From the NCBI GenBank assembly GCA_963746825.1, contig CAVVCU010000020.1, positions 1 to 64,000 on the forward strand: a stretch of 64,000 nt of DNA. Direction: 5' to 3'. Source of the stretch: JACVRW01 sp963746825. GTDB taxonomy: Bacteria; Actinomycetota; Thermoleophilia; Solirubrobacterales; Thermoleophilaceae. Each line of letters starts with the position of its first letter. Position 1 is the first letter of the stretch. This document shows positions 10,698-19,270 of this stretch, piece by piece. The notes beneath the pieces are model-generated. The model saw only the letters and a list, made by a program, of their open reading frames with translations. It was not told the origin of the DNA and made no database searches. The position numbers and the translations under genes were made by a program.

Positions 10698-11435
10698 CGT
10701 ATCGTTTTGTGTCCCTGTGTATCGCAACCACCCCACGCCGAACCTTGCCTCGCTAGGCGCGGGCTTGGCGCCGGCGCTCGGAGGCTTTTCCGGGGAGCTG
10801 GTGGTCGCGCTCAACGGAATATCCGAGGCAGAAGCGGGTGTCCCGGAGGCTGCGGTCGACGGTTGACCTCAAGGTCAACCATGGCGTATCTCCCGGGTGG
10901 AACGCCGCGGTCGGCGTGGCCAGCGCCGACTTGCTCTGCTTCGCCAACGATGACGTCGTCCTCGGACCGGACGCGCTGGCAGGGCTCGGTCGAGTGCCTT
11001 GCGCGGCCACAGTGACGCGGGCGTCGTTGGTCCCGTCGGAACGCGCTGGGACATCCCCGACTCGCGACACCTTGAGTGGCTCGATCTCGTCGCGCCACCC
11101 GTTCGGAGCCGTGGAGTCCCGTGTGAGGTCGTTTCCGGCTTCCTGTTCGCTTGTCGCCGGGAAACGTGGGAGGCGGTCGGAGGCTTCGACGGAGTCTACG
11201 CGCCCCTTTCGTGGGAGGAGGTCGACTTCTGCACGGCTGTCCGCGCGCACGGACTCCGCTGCTACGCCAGTCGCTGGGGTGGAACACGAACACGAGTGGG
11301 GGGTCTCGCAGAAGCAGCCGCCGTGGCGACGAATCAGGTGGGACGGTCGCTCGCAGAGCATGTGGCTGGATCCACCGCCGCAATCGCCGGCTGTTCGCGC
11401 GTAAGTGGGCGAACGCATCCCTCGGCGACCCATGA
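10690..11435 (+). pseudogene. GT2 glycosyltransferase, multiply frameshifted
   Basis: GTG 10690 opens VPDVSFCVPVYRNHPTPNL, a GT2 GT-A fold start. The donor site is recognisable as ADLLCFANDDVVLG in a second frame, followed by GVVGPVGTRWDIPDS and VGGFDGVYAPLSWEEVDFC, the GT2 acceptor/catalytic region with its acidic residue. Shifts near 10860, 10995, 11265 and 11385 separate the pieces. The end FARKWANASLGDP stops at TGA 11433-11435, which overlaps the next ATG as ATGA. Corrected length about 248 residues. Its order within a run of coupled genes argues that it was a functional rhamnosyl/glycosyltransferase-like enzyme. Confidence 0.6.
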
Positions 11436-12084
11436 GGAAAGCGATCGTGTCGCTCGGCGCGGGCCGCCAGGCGCATCTACTGCGGCTCGCGCCGCGTCGA
11501 CAATCGAGCCATATGCCCGCCGGCACGGCTACCGGCTGCACCTGTACTCGCACGCGCTCGACCAGAGTCGCCCGCCGCCGTGGTCGAAAGTTGTGGCGCT
11601 GCGGGAGCTGCAGAGCAGTTACGACCTCTTGCTGTGGCTCGACGTGGATCTCATGGTGGTCGACGGGCGAGTGGACATTGCGACCGAACTCGAGCCTGAC
11701 TCCTTTCTCTATCTCGTTGAGCATCGCACCAAGGAAGGCCAGATGCCGAACTCCGGAGTCATGCTCCTCCGCACGGGCGAGGAGTGCACGCAGTTCCTTG
11801 CCGAGGTCTGGAGCCAGGAGGATCTGATCGAGCACACCTGGTGGGAGAACTCGGCGATATGTCGACTCCTCGGCTATGAGCTGGAGCCTCCTCGCCCCGG
11901 CCCACCCACGCATTGGCGCAAGCAGACCAAGCTGTTGTCCGGAAGGTGGAACTCGATTCATGACGCTCGGTCCCCCCGCGCCCGAATCCGGCACTACCCG
12001 GGCTACTCTCTGAAAACGCGTACAGCGTTCATGGCAAGGGATCTGGCAGCGGCGCAGCTGCGCCGTGCCGCCGGACGAGGATGA
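11432..12084 (+). CDS. GT34-like (GMA12/MNN10-type) glycosyltransferase, frameshifted near the start
   Basis: The first residues from ATG 11432 (MRKAIVSLGAG) continue after a one-base shift near 11490 into EPYARRHGYRLHLYSHAL. The core reads YDLLLWLDVDLMVV, a DxD-type donor/metal motif, then MPNSGVMLLRTGEE and TWWENSAI. This arrangement is typical of the galactosyl/mannosyltransferase family GT34 and related bacterial proteins. Length is about 217 residues, short for GT34, so the family call is tentative. Its stop overlaps the next start as ATGA at 12081-12084, so it lies in a coupled operon. Confidence 0.6.
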
Positions 12085-13161
12085 GGATCGGGATCGACGC
12101 CAGAGCCGCCGCCGAGGAGCCCGGCGGGCGTGGCACGGTGGTGCGAGAGCTCCTGCGCATTTGGACCCAATCGGGGACGAGCATGAGCTGGTGCTGTACG
12201 CCCGCGAGGAATGGCGGCCCGCAGCCGAACTACGCTGGGAATTGCTTGATTCGCGGGATCCTGTCTGGCACTTGCGTGCCGCGCTGCACGCCAATCGCCA
12301 CTGCGACGCGTTCCTCTCCACCAACAGTTACCTAAGCGCCTGGGCCCTTCGCGTTCCCACCGTAGTGATGGTCATGGATCTCGCGGCCTTCGATCCTCGC
12401 TTTCGTCCGCAACGCCGGGCAGCGCTGATCGAACGACTTACCCTCCCGATTGCCGTGTGCCGCGCGAAGGCTTTCCAGTGCATCTCCCATTCGACGGCGG
12501 CACGAGCTCGTGCGCCGATTCCCCAAGGCCGCTGGGCGAGACCCACGTCGTTCCGCTCGCTGCGGACAGGCGCTTCCGGCCCGACGGTCCGCGCGCCGAC
12601 CTTGGACACGGTCCGTACGTGCTGGCCGTAGGCACCCTCGAGCCTCGAAAGAATCTGGCAAGGCTCATTGACGCTTTTGCGTCCCTACCCGAAGAGATCC
12701 GTGGACAACGATTTCTTGCCGTCGCGGGCCCGCCCGGGTGGGACACCGACGAGACGCTCGGAGCGATCAGTCAACACCGGGCTCTGGTGCGTCCGCTGGG
12801 CTTTGTCCCCGACGAGCAGTTGCCGGCGCTCTACCGTGGCGCCGATCTGTTCGCCTACCCCTCGCTGTACGAGGGGTTTGGCCTACCAGTACTCGAGGCG
12901 ATGGGATGCGGAACACCCGTCCTCACTTCGAAAGTCTCCTCGCTTCCCGAGATCGCAGGCGCAGCCGCCGTGTACGTCGACCCCACCGATACGTCTGCAA
13001 TCAGTGAGGGGCTCGGCCGGGCGCTCAGCGATGTCACTCTGAGAATGCACATGTCTCGCGCCGGCCTGGAGCGAGCACGGGAGTTCTCCTGGAGCCGTTG
13101 TGCGACCGAAACCATTGGGCTCCTGGAGCGCGTTTCCGCTGGGAGCCGGTCATCAGCGTAG
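12081..13161 (+). CDS. GT4 glycosyltransferase (frameshifted)
   Basis: ATG 12081 gives MRIGIDARAAAEEPGGRGTVV, the usual opening of wbnH/mannosyltransferase-like GT4 enzymes. Shifts near 12160 and 12500 break the N-terminal domain. From about 12530 it is intact: YVLAVGTLEPRKNLARLIDAF and FAYPSLYEGFGLPVLEAMGCG, the GT4 donor-binding signature with both glutamates. Corrected length is about 360 residues, normal for the group. It closes the run of coupled genes starting at 7477. The donor sugar is not readable from the sequence. Confidence 0.75.
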
Positions 13162-14018
13162 GCGCGAAGCTCCGTGAGCTTCGCTGGCGTCTTGCCGGTC
13201 ACTACGGCCGCCCGCTCGGGGATGCATGGACCGCTCCGCTGGAAGGCGCCCGCGCCCTGGAGATCGGGGGGCCGAGCACCGTGTTCCGCACCGCCGGACT
13301 GCTACCGATCTATCCAAAGCTTGCGGCTATCGACGGCGTTCAAGTACCGAGCGCCCACGCCCTCTGGCATGGCGAATTGGAGTCGGCGGAGTACGAGACC
13401 GGAGAACCGGGCCTGGACGGCCGGCTGTGGCTGCGCGAGGGAAGCGACCTCAGTCCCTTCGCCAATGCCTCGTACGAGGCGCTGATCTCCTCCCATGTAC
13501 TCGAGCACTTCGCCAACCCGATCCGTGCGCTGCGCGAGTGGACTCGGGTGCTTCGACCGGGCGGGTGGTTTGTAATCGTGCTTCCCCATAAGGAAGGCTG
13601 CGCCGATCATCGACGTCCAACAACGAGCCTCGAGCACATGGTGGCCGACGACCGCCGAGCCGTTGGGGAGGATGACCTCACCCATGCTGAGGAAGTGATT
13701 GCCCTGCACGACCTCAGTAGAGATCCGGCAGCTGGCGACGCCGCCGCTGCCCACGCTCGCGTGTTGGAGAACCCTGTGAATCGCGCAATGCACCACCATG
13801 TGTTCACCACACGGTCGGCCCTAGAGTTGCTTGACCACGTGGGTCTCGACCTGGTCGCGGTAGAGAGCCGCTGGCCTCATGACATCTATGTGCTCGCCCG
13901 TAAACCGGAGCCGGACGAGCCCGTAAGCGACAACCGCCAACAGCTCGACCCTCGCGCCTCCTTCCTGCAAAGCAGTCCGTTTCGATCGGACCGGCACGAG
14001 GCGTCTGTCTACAGATAG
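13098..14018 (+). CDS. Class I SAM-dependent methyltransferase
   Basis: The body reads GARALEIGGPSTVF (SAM loop), ISSHVLEHFANPIRALREWT and LRPGGWFVIVLPH, the class I Methyltransf_11-like core. The nearest in-frame start is TTG 13098 inside the previous gene. Homologous-looking sequence only begins near GAKLRELRWRLAG at about 13160, just after the upstream stop, so the true start may be hidden by a local error. About 285-306 residues. In this locus it probably methylates a glycan sugar or terminates chain growth. It converges on the next gene, overlapping by 10 bp. Confidence 0.65.
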   Translation: MCDRNHWAPGARFRWEPVISVGAKLRELRWRLAGHYGRPLGDAWTAPLEGARALEIGGPSTVFRTAGLLPIYPKLAAIDGVQVPSAHALWHGELESAEYETGEPGLDGRLWLREGSDLSPFANASYEALISSHVLEHFANPIRALREWTRVLRPGGWFVIVLPHKEGCADHRRPTTSLEHMVADDRRAVGEDDLTHAEEVIALHDLSRDPAAGDAAAAHARVLENPVNRAMHHHVFTTRSALELLDHVGLDLVAVESRWPHDIYVLARKPEPDEPVSDNRQQLDPRASFLQSSPFRSDRHEASVYR

Positions 14019-14837
14019 CGCAAGGGCTGCGGCCGCAAAAACCGAGGTACGCGCGGAAGCAGCGAAGCTATCGTCCGGTTGCGGATGTAGAGAAGGGTCT
14101 CCCGCGATGACCGTGGCGGATACTTCATCCCCATTGTTGCGCCGTGTACCCAGGTGACCGGCGCGTAGGTGGCACGCAAGCGTCCGTGCCGGCGCATGTA
14201 CGAGTCGAGCCTGGCCTCGAAGATGTCGCCCAGATGCGCCACTGGGTAGCGCAGCCGCGCGAGCGTCCGCTCACCGTAGATCGGACGAGCCAGTTCGCTG
14301 CGCCTGGCCAGAAAGACCTGATCGCTGAAGCCGTACCCGAGTGCGAATCCTCCGATCTCCTCACAAGTGTGACGCCGTAGGTCGGGAGTGTTGCCCCAAC
14401 CCGGGTTTGCGACGAGGATGCGGCGATCTCGCTCCATCAGTTCTATTGCCGGGCCGATCCAATTGCATGGCTGCGCCAGGTGGAGTTCGGCGTCCCAGTG
14501 CAGAATCCAGTCGGGTCCCGGCAGCGCAACGCTCACTAGAGCCCAGTCGGTGAAGTACGGCACCTTGCCGAGCTCGTGACGCTTCAGCCCACAGATCTCG
14601 AGCGAGCGATCGAGGTGGTCGGCTACGAGAAAGAAGGCGTCCAGCTCACCGGAGTCAATGAGCGCCTTGGCCCGCGAGCGAGCGTCCTGGAGGTCGTCGA
14701 CGTTGTTGATGAGAGCGGTTCGCCTGGCCATCGGAAAGCGGTTCTCGTGGCAAATGCGAGTGAAAATTCCCGGCGCCAGCACGCGACGGTAAGTCCGCTC
14801 GTAGCAGTTGACCACGAGATCGACCTCAGGGCTCACG
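14009..14837 (-). CDS. Possible glycosyltransferase of unrecognised family
   Basis: GTG 14837 is chosen because it overlaps the upstream stop (GTGA at 14834-14837) and opens VSPEVDLVVNCYERTYRRVL. The protein has TALINNVDDLQDARSRAKAL, FLVADHLDRSLEICG and a central DWILHWDAELHLAQP with an acidic motif, followed by WGNTPDLRRHTCEEIGGF. This resembles a GT-A fold with a WD-E donor motif, similar in style to sugar transferases of surface loci, but I cannot name the family. It has 275 residues, no membrane segment, and an intact frame. Confidence 0.5.
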
Positions 14838-15627
14838 TCCCTAGGTTTTGCTTCGGCTCGAGCCGAGCCCAACGCATCAACGCAGGGCGCCGCTCCCCAA
14901 TCAAGACAAGCCGCTCTCTTTCTGTCAGGTGCTCGAGCTCGGGTGGTACCACGTTGGCGCGGCTTCGTCCCTCGATCACGGTGATGGCGTGCGTACGGTC
15001 GAAACGCTCGCGGATGACGGTAGATATGGAGGGATCTATGAAGTCGTGCAGCTCGACCAAGATCTCGCAGTTCTGAAGCATTGGGGCGAGTGCCGGGTCG
15101 AGTAGGTGCTTCTCACAGCCTTCGCAGTCGCACAGCAGCACGGTTTCCTGGGCGGGCAAGGCCTCAAGGCCTGCCGTCGTGCACTCCCGTTCTACCAGGA
15201 CCCGCTCCGCCACACCGTTAGCGGCCGCTAAGGCCTCGCAACGCGCACGCGCGTCATCGTCCAGGTCGTAGGCGATCACGCTGGCGGTCGGTATTTTCCG
15301 CGCGAGACCGACTGCGTAGAAGCCCTCGGCCGCTCCGACATTGAGTATCCGCGCCCAGCCCCTGGTGACCCACTCGGACAGCACGTGGTGCAACTCCAGT
15401 TCATACGTCCCCGTCAGCTTTGCGACGAGGTCTCCTGAGCCGCCGGCCAGCTCTGGCGGGTACTCGAGCCCCTCGAACGGCCCCCGTACGACTTCAAGGT
15501 CGTGTTGCTCGAGGTACGCCTGCGACGCGATACCGAGGCGCCGCACGAAGCGGGCAGTGCTCCAGCTCTGGTGCCGGCGCTTGGCCCAGTCCGGCACGAC
15601 ACGCCGCAGAAGTGGACCGCCCGTCAC
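14833..15627 (-). CDS. SAM-dependent methyltransferase, FkbM-like
   Basis: The core reads WARILNVGAAEGFYAVGLAR (SAM-binding loop), ASVIAYDLDDDARARCEAL and VLLCDCEGCEKHLLDP, an acidic segment like that of FkbM-type enzymes. GTG 15627 is preferred over TTG 15633 because a TAGGGT hexamer at 15637-15642 ends nine bases upstream, fitting a leaderless start. It is coupled to the next gene by a GTGA overlap and divergent from the methyltransferase at 15680. 264 residues, intact. Confidence 0.7.
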   Translation of the reverse strand: MTGGPLLRRVVPDWAKRRHQSWSTARFVRRLGIASQAYLEQHDLEVVRGPFEGLEYPPELAGGSGDLVAKLTGTYELELHHVLSEWVTRGWARILNVGAAEGFYAVGLARKIPTASVIAYDLDDDARARCEALAAANGVAERVLVERECTTAGLEALPAQETVLLCDCEGCEKHLLDPALAPMLQNCEILVELHDFIDPSISTVIRERFDRTHAITVIEGRSRANVVPPELEHLTERERLVLIGERRPALMRWARLEPKQNLGT

Positions 15628-15636
15628 GCCCAACGG

Positions 15637-15642
15637 ACCCTA
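15637..15642 (-). promoter_or_regulatory. Candidate -10 hexamer, leaderless
   Basis: TAGGGT on the minus strand ends nine bases before GTG 15627, so transcription would begin at or beside the start codon. It shares the short divergent gap with a forward TACCCT at 15665-15670. Confidence 0.45.
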
Positions 15643-15664
15643 CCGGGACCCGTCCCGTGCGGGA

Positions 15665-15670
15665 TACCCT
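15665..15670 (+). promoter_or_regulatory. Candidate -10 hexamer, leaderless
   Basis: TACCCT ends nine bases before GTG 15680 in the divergent gap between two methyltransferase genes. No convincing -35 element is visible. Confidence 0.4.
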
Positions 15671-15679
15671 CAGCCACCC

Positions 15680-16501
15680 GTGACTCCGATCTGCCGACTG
15701 TGTGGCTCAGGCGCCGAACGCTGCGAGGAGCTCTCTCCGCTCCCGTTCGCCCGATGCCAGGTGTGCGGATTTGTCTTTCGCGAACAGGCCGATCAGCGCG
15801 CGCTCTACGAGAGTGGCAGCTATGGGGACGAGGGTGGCGAGCGCTATGTAGAGGAGGACGAAGCGCGGCGGCGGGACGCCCGCGTCCGACTGAGTTGGCT
15901 CGAGTCGGTCGTGGCTCGCGGTGACCTGCTTGATGTGGGAGCGGCAGGCGGTGCGTTTGTGGTTGAGGCCGCGGCCGCCGGACACACGGCCCGCGGAATT
16001 GAGCCTACTCCGGCGTTTGCGCGGCATGCCCGCGATGCTTTCGGGGCCGATGTGCGAACGGGAACTCTCGAGGACACCGCACTCGCCCCCGAATCTCTGG
16101 ACGTGGTCACGATGTGGCACGTGCTGGAGCATCTGCCTGACCCAGTCGCGCAGCTTCGCCGAGTCGCGATTGCGCTGAAGCCTGGGGGAATCGTCGCGAT
16201 CGAGGTCCCCAACTACGGCAGCGCGGTCTCAGGGCGTATGGGGCGGGCCTGGCCCTCTCTCGAGCCCGAGGTTCACGTGTCTCAATTCACACCGGAGACC
16301 CTGCGCTCGGCGTTGGACCGGTCCGGACTGCAGCCAACCGGGATCGAAACGATCCCGATCACCCCATATTTGCGACGCATACGGAGATGCGGCCCGCGAC
16401 ACCTCGTCGGCCGTGCCAAGGCAAGCGCCTGGCTGAGGAGCTTTCGTGGGCGGCACCCACACGGGCACGAGTTGCTGCGCGCTATTGGTCGGCGCTCATG
16501 A
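15680..16501 (+). CDS. Zinc-ribbon SAM methyltransferase
   Basis: GTG 15680 opens VTPICRLCGSGAERC, followed by CQVCGFVFRE. The two CxxC pairs form an N-terminal zinc-ribbon-like knuckle (residues 5-8 and about 24-27), common in sugar C- or O-methyltransferases of polysaccharide and natural-product loci. The class I core follows: DLLDVGAAGGAFVVEAAAAG, VTMWHVLEHLPDPVAQLRRV and LKPGGIVAIEVPNYGS. 273 residues, intact. It is the last gene of the less GC-rich part; gmd starts 68 bp further on. Confidence 0.8.
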   Translation: MTPICRLCGSGAERCEELSPLPFARCQVCGFVFREQADQRALYESGSYGDEGGERYVEEDEARRRDARVRLSWLESVVARGDLLDVGAAGGAFVVEAAAAGHTARGIEPTPAFARHARDAFGADVRTGTLEDTALAPESLDVVTMWHVLEHLPDPVAQLRRVAIALKPGGIVAIEVPNYGSAVSGRMGRAWPSLEPEVHVSQFTPETLRSALDRSGLQPTGIETIPITPYLRRIRRCGPRHLVGRAKASAWLRSFRGRHPHGHELLRAIGRRS

Positions 16502-16554
16502 CGTGACATGCAAATCCAGTCCGTAAATGACCGTCAATAGCGAGGCCGATCCCC

Positions 16555-16560
16555 TAGGCT
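16555..16560 (+). promoter_or_regulatory. Candidate -10 hexamer for gmd, leaderless
   Basis: TAGGCT ends eight bases before the TTG start of gmd at 16569. The spacing would put the transcription start on or next to the start codon. There is no purine-rich ribosome binding site in between. Confidence 0.5.
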
Positions 16561-16568
16561 GCTGACCC

Positions 16569-17555
16569 TTGTCGAAGCGCGCACTCATCACCGGCATCAC
16601 CGGCCAGGACGGCTCCTACCTCGCCGAGCTCCTGCTCGAGAAGGGCTACGAGGTACACGGCATGGTCCGCCGCTCGTCGACGGAGACCTTCCAGCGCCTG
16701 CAGCACATCCGCGACGACATCGTGTTGCACACCGGCGACCTGCTGGACCAGCGCTCCTTGCTCGACGTGCTGCGCGACACCCAGCCCGAGGAGATCTACA
16801 ACCTGGCTGCGATGTCGTTCGTGGCGGCCTCGTGGTCGCAGCCCGTGCTCACCGCCGAGTTCACCGCCACCGGCGTCACGCGCATGCTCGAGGCGATGCG
16901 CGAGGGTGCGCCTGATGCGCGCTTCTACCAGGCCTCCTCGTCGGAGATGTTCGGCAAGGTCCTCGAGGTTCCGCAGCGCGAGAGCACGCCCTTCTATCCG
17001 CGCTCGCCCTACGGCGTGGCCAAGTGCTACGGGCACTTCATCACCGTCAACTACCGCGAGTCGTACGACCTCTATGCCTGCTCGGGAATTCTGTTCAACC
17101 ACGAGAGCGAGCGCCGCGGACTCGAGTTCGTCACCCGCAAGGTCACCCACGGCGCTGCCGCCATCAAGCTCGGCCTCCAGGACGAGCTGGCCCTCGGCAA
17201 CCTCGACGCCGAGCGCGACTGGGGTTACTCCAAGGACTACGTCGAGGCCATGTGGCTGATGCTCCAGCAGGACGAGCCGGATGACTTCGTGATCGCCACG
17301 GGCGAGGCGCATTCGGTGCGCGAGCTCGTGCGCGTGGCCTTCGAGTGTGCCGGGATCGACCCCGAGAAGTACGTCCGGATCGACGAGCGGTTCATGCGGC
17401 CGGCCGAGGTCGAGCACCTGATCGGCGACGCCACCAAGGCCCGGGAGAAGCTGGGCTGGGTGCCACGGACCTCCTTCCAGGAGATGGTGCGCCTGATGGT
17501 CGAGTCCGATCTCGAGATGCTCGCCGCCGGGGTGCCGCAAAAACAGGCGGGCTAG
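16569..17555 (+). CDS. gmd: GDP-mannose 4,6-dehydratase
   Basis: Converts GDP-mannose to GDP-4-keto-6-deoxymannose, the precursor of GDP-rhamnose, GDP-fucose and related sugars. TTG 16569 gives MSKRALITGITGQDGSYLAEL with the NADP-binding GxxGxxG loop and the Gmd-specific GQDGSYL. Catalytic SSEMFG and YGVAKCYGHF (the YxxxK pair) follow, then SGILFNHESERRG and RDWGYSKDYVEAMW, all diagnostic for Gmd. 328 residues, intact, family length. The likely partner is the rmd-like reductase at 23858. The start of the more GC-rich half of the locus coincides with this gene. Confidence 0.93.
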   Translation: MSKRALITGITGQDGSYLAELLLEKGYEVHGMVRRSSTETFQRLQHIRDDIVLHTGDLLDQRSLLDVLRDTQPEEIYNLAAMSFVAASWSQPVLTAEFTATGVTRMLEAMREGAPDARFYQASSSEMFGKVLEVPQRESTPFYPRSPYGVAKCYGHFITVNYRESYDLYACSGILFNHESERRGLEFVTRKVTHGAAAIKLGLQDELALGNLDAERDWGYSKDYVEAMWLMLQQDEPDDFVIATGEAHSVRELVRVAFECAGIDPEKYVRIDERFMRPAEVEHLIGDATKAREKLGWVPRTSFQEMVRLMVESDLEMLAAGVPQKQAG

Positions 17556-17557
17556 CC

Positions 17558-18737
17558 TTGGCCGAGCCGCCGGACGAGTGCGATCTCGCGGTCGTCGGGG
17601 CGGGCATTCTGGGTCTGGCCGTGGCTCGCGAGCTCAAGCGCCGCCGCCCGGGCTCGAGCGCGGTCGTGCTCGACCGCGGAGCGCACGTGGCCGGCGGCCA
17701 GAGCGGCGCCAACAGCGGCGTCATCCACGCCGGCATCTACTACGAGCCCGGTTCGCTCAAGGCTCGGCTGTGCGTCGCGGGGGCGCGGGAGATGTACGCC
17801 TACTGCGAGGAGCACTCCATCCCCCACGAGCGCTGCGGCAAGCTGATCGTGGCGCGCGACCAGAGCGAGCTGGGCCGTCTCGGCGAGCTCGAGCGGCGCG
17901 GCCGCGAGAACGGCGTTCGCGGGCTGCTCCGCCTGCCCGGCGAGGAGATCGGCGATGTCGAGCCGCACTGTCGCGGCGTGGCGGCCCTGCACTCGCCGGC
18001 CACCGGGATCGTCGACTTCGCCGCCGTGGCGCGCAGCATCGCGGCCGAGCTCGCGGACGACGGCGTGCCGGTGGTCACGAGCTGCGTCGTGGACGGGGTG
18101 ATTCACGCCGGACGGGAGAATCGGCCTAAGTCATGCCCGCGGCGAGACGAGGGCCCGCTTCGCGGTCTTCTGCGCGGGCCTGGACTCCGACCGCCTGGCC
18201 GTGGCGGCCGGCGCGCCCGCCGAGCCGCGCGTCTTCCCGTTTCGCGGCGCCTACCACCATCTGCGTCCCGAGCGCCGTCACCTGGTGCGCTCGCTCATCT
18301 ATCCGGTGCCCGACCCCTCCCTGCCCTTCCTGGGGGTGCACCTGAGCCGCCACATCGACGGGAACGTCTCGCTCGGTCCCACCGCGCTGCCGGCCCCGCG
18401 CGGGCCGCGAGACCTGGCGTGGCCCGGGACCTGGCGCATGGCGCGTCGCTGGTGGCGAACGGGCCTGTCCGAGCTGCGCCTGGCCGCTCGCCCTCGCTTG
18501 CTGGCCCGAGCCGCGTCGGCCTACGTGGCCGAGATCGGCCCCGGCGACCTCGAGCCCGGCTTCGCCGGCGTCCGTGCGCAGGCGGTGGGCCGCGACGGCC
18601 GGCTGGTCGACGACTTCGTCATCTCGACCACCGAGCGCGCGCTGCACGTGCGCAACGCGCCGTCGCCGGCGGCCACCGCGGCGTTCGCCCTATCGCGGCT
18701 GATCGCCGATCGTGCTGAGCTAGCGTGGTCGGTGTGA
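17558..18737 (+). CDS. lhgO: L-2-hydroxyglutarate oxidase family FAD enzyme (frameshifted)
   Basis: TTG 17558 starts two bases after the gmd stop. The N-terminus has the FAD-binding LAVVGAGILGLAVARELKRR, then AGGQSGANSGVIHAGIYYEP and SLKARLCVAGAREMYAYCEE, signatures of LhgO-type FAD oxidases that oxidise L-2-hydroxyglutarate. One base is out of place near 18125. The C-terminal half then reads FPFRGAYHHLRPERRHLV, PVPDPSLPFLGVHLSRHIDG and LALSRLIADRAEL-like sequence. Corrected length is about 392 residues, normal. Its stop overlaps the rmlC start as GTGA. A housekeeping repair enzyme is unexpected inside a sugar locus; a sugar-acid substrate is conceivable. Confidence 0.75.
18721..18726 (+). 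promoter_or_regulatory. Candidate -10 hexamer for rmlC
   Basis: TAGCGT, inside the last codons of lhgO, ends seven bases before GTG 18734. It would give rmlC its own leaderless transcript in addition to readthrough from gmd-lhgO. Confidence 0.45.
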
Positions 18738-19270
18738 GGCGCCTCGACACCGATCTGGAAGGACCCCTGCTGGCCGAGCCCGTGGTGCACGGGGACGCTC
18801 GTGGGTTCTTCCAGGAGACCTACCGCAAGGAGGTCTGGGCCGAGCTCGGCGTACATGACGACTTCGTGCAGGACAACCACTCCCGCTCGGGGCAGGGCGT
18901 CCTTCGCGGCATGCACTTTCAGCCCGGCCAGGCCAAGCTGGTCCGCTGCGCGCGGGGCGCGATCCTCGACGTGGTGGTCGACATCCGGTCCGCGTCGCCG
19001 GGGTTCGGACACTGGGAGGGCTTTCGCCTCGACGACGAAACGCACCTCCAGCTCTACGTGCCCGACGGCTTCGCGCACGGCTTCTGCGTGCTGTCCGAGG
19101 TGGCGGACGTGGTCTACAAGGTGTCGACCTACTACGACCCGGCCGCGGAGAGCGGCTTTCGCTTCGACGATCCCGAGGTCGGGATCGAATGGCCGCAGGA
19201 CATCGAGCTCAAGGCCTCACAGCGCGATCGCGAAGCGCCGTTGCTGAGCGAGCTCAGCCCGGGCGCCTGA
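18734..19270 (+). CDS. rmlC: dTDP-4-dehydrorhamnose 3,5-epimerase-like cupin
   Basis: Epimerises a dTDP-4-keto-6-deoxysugar at C3 and C5 on the way to dTDP-L-rhamnose or a related sugar. GTG 18734 overlaps the lhgO stop; GTG 18725 is an alternative. Signatures are HGDARGFFQETYRKE, VQDNHSRSGQGVLRGMHFQ (the catalytic His-containing RGxHFQ), AILDVVVDIRSASPGFG and LYVPDGFAHGFCVLS. 178 residues, typical. No rmlA, rmlB or rmlD is in this window, so the pathway must be completed elsewhere. Confidence 0.9.
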   Translation: MRRLDTDLEGPLLAEPVVHGDARGFFQETYRKEVWAELGVHDDFVQDNHSRSGQGVLRGMHFQPGQAKLVRCARGAILDVVVDIRSASPGFGHWEGFRLDDETHLQLYVPDGFAHGFCVLSEVADVVYKVSTYYDPAAESGFRFDDPEVGIEWPQDIELKASQRDREAPLLSELSPGA

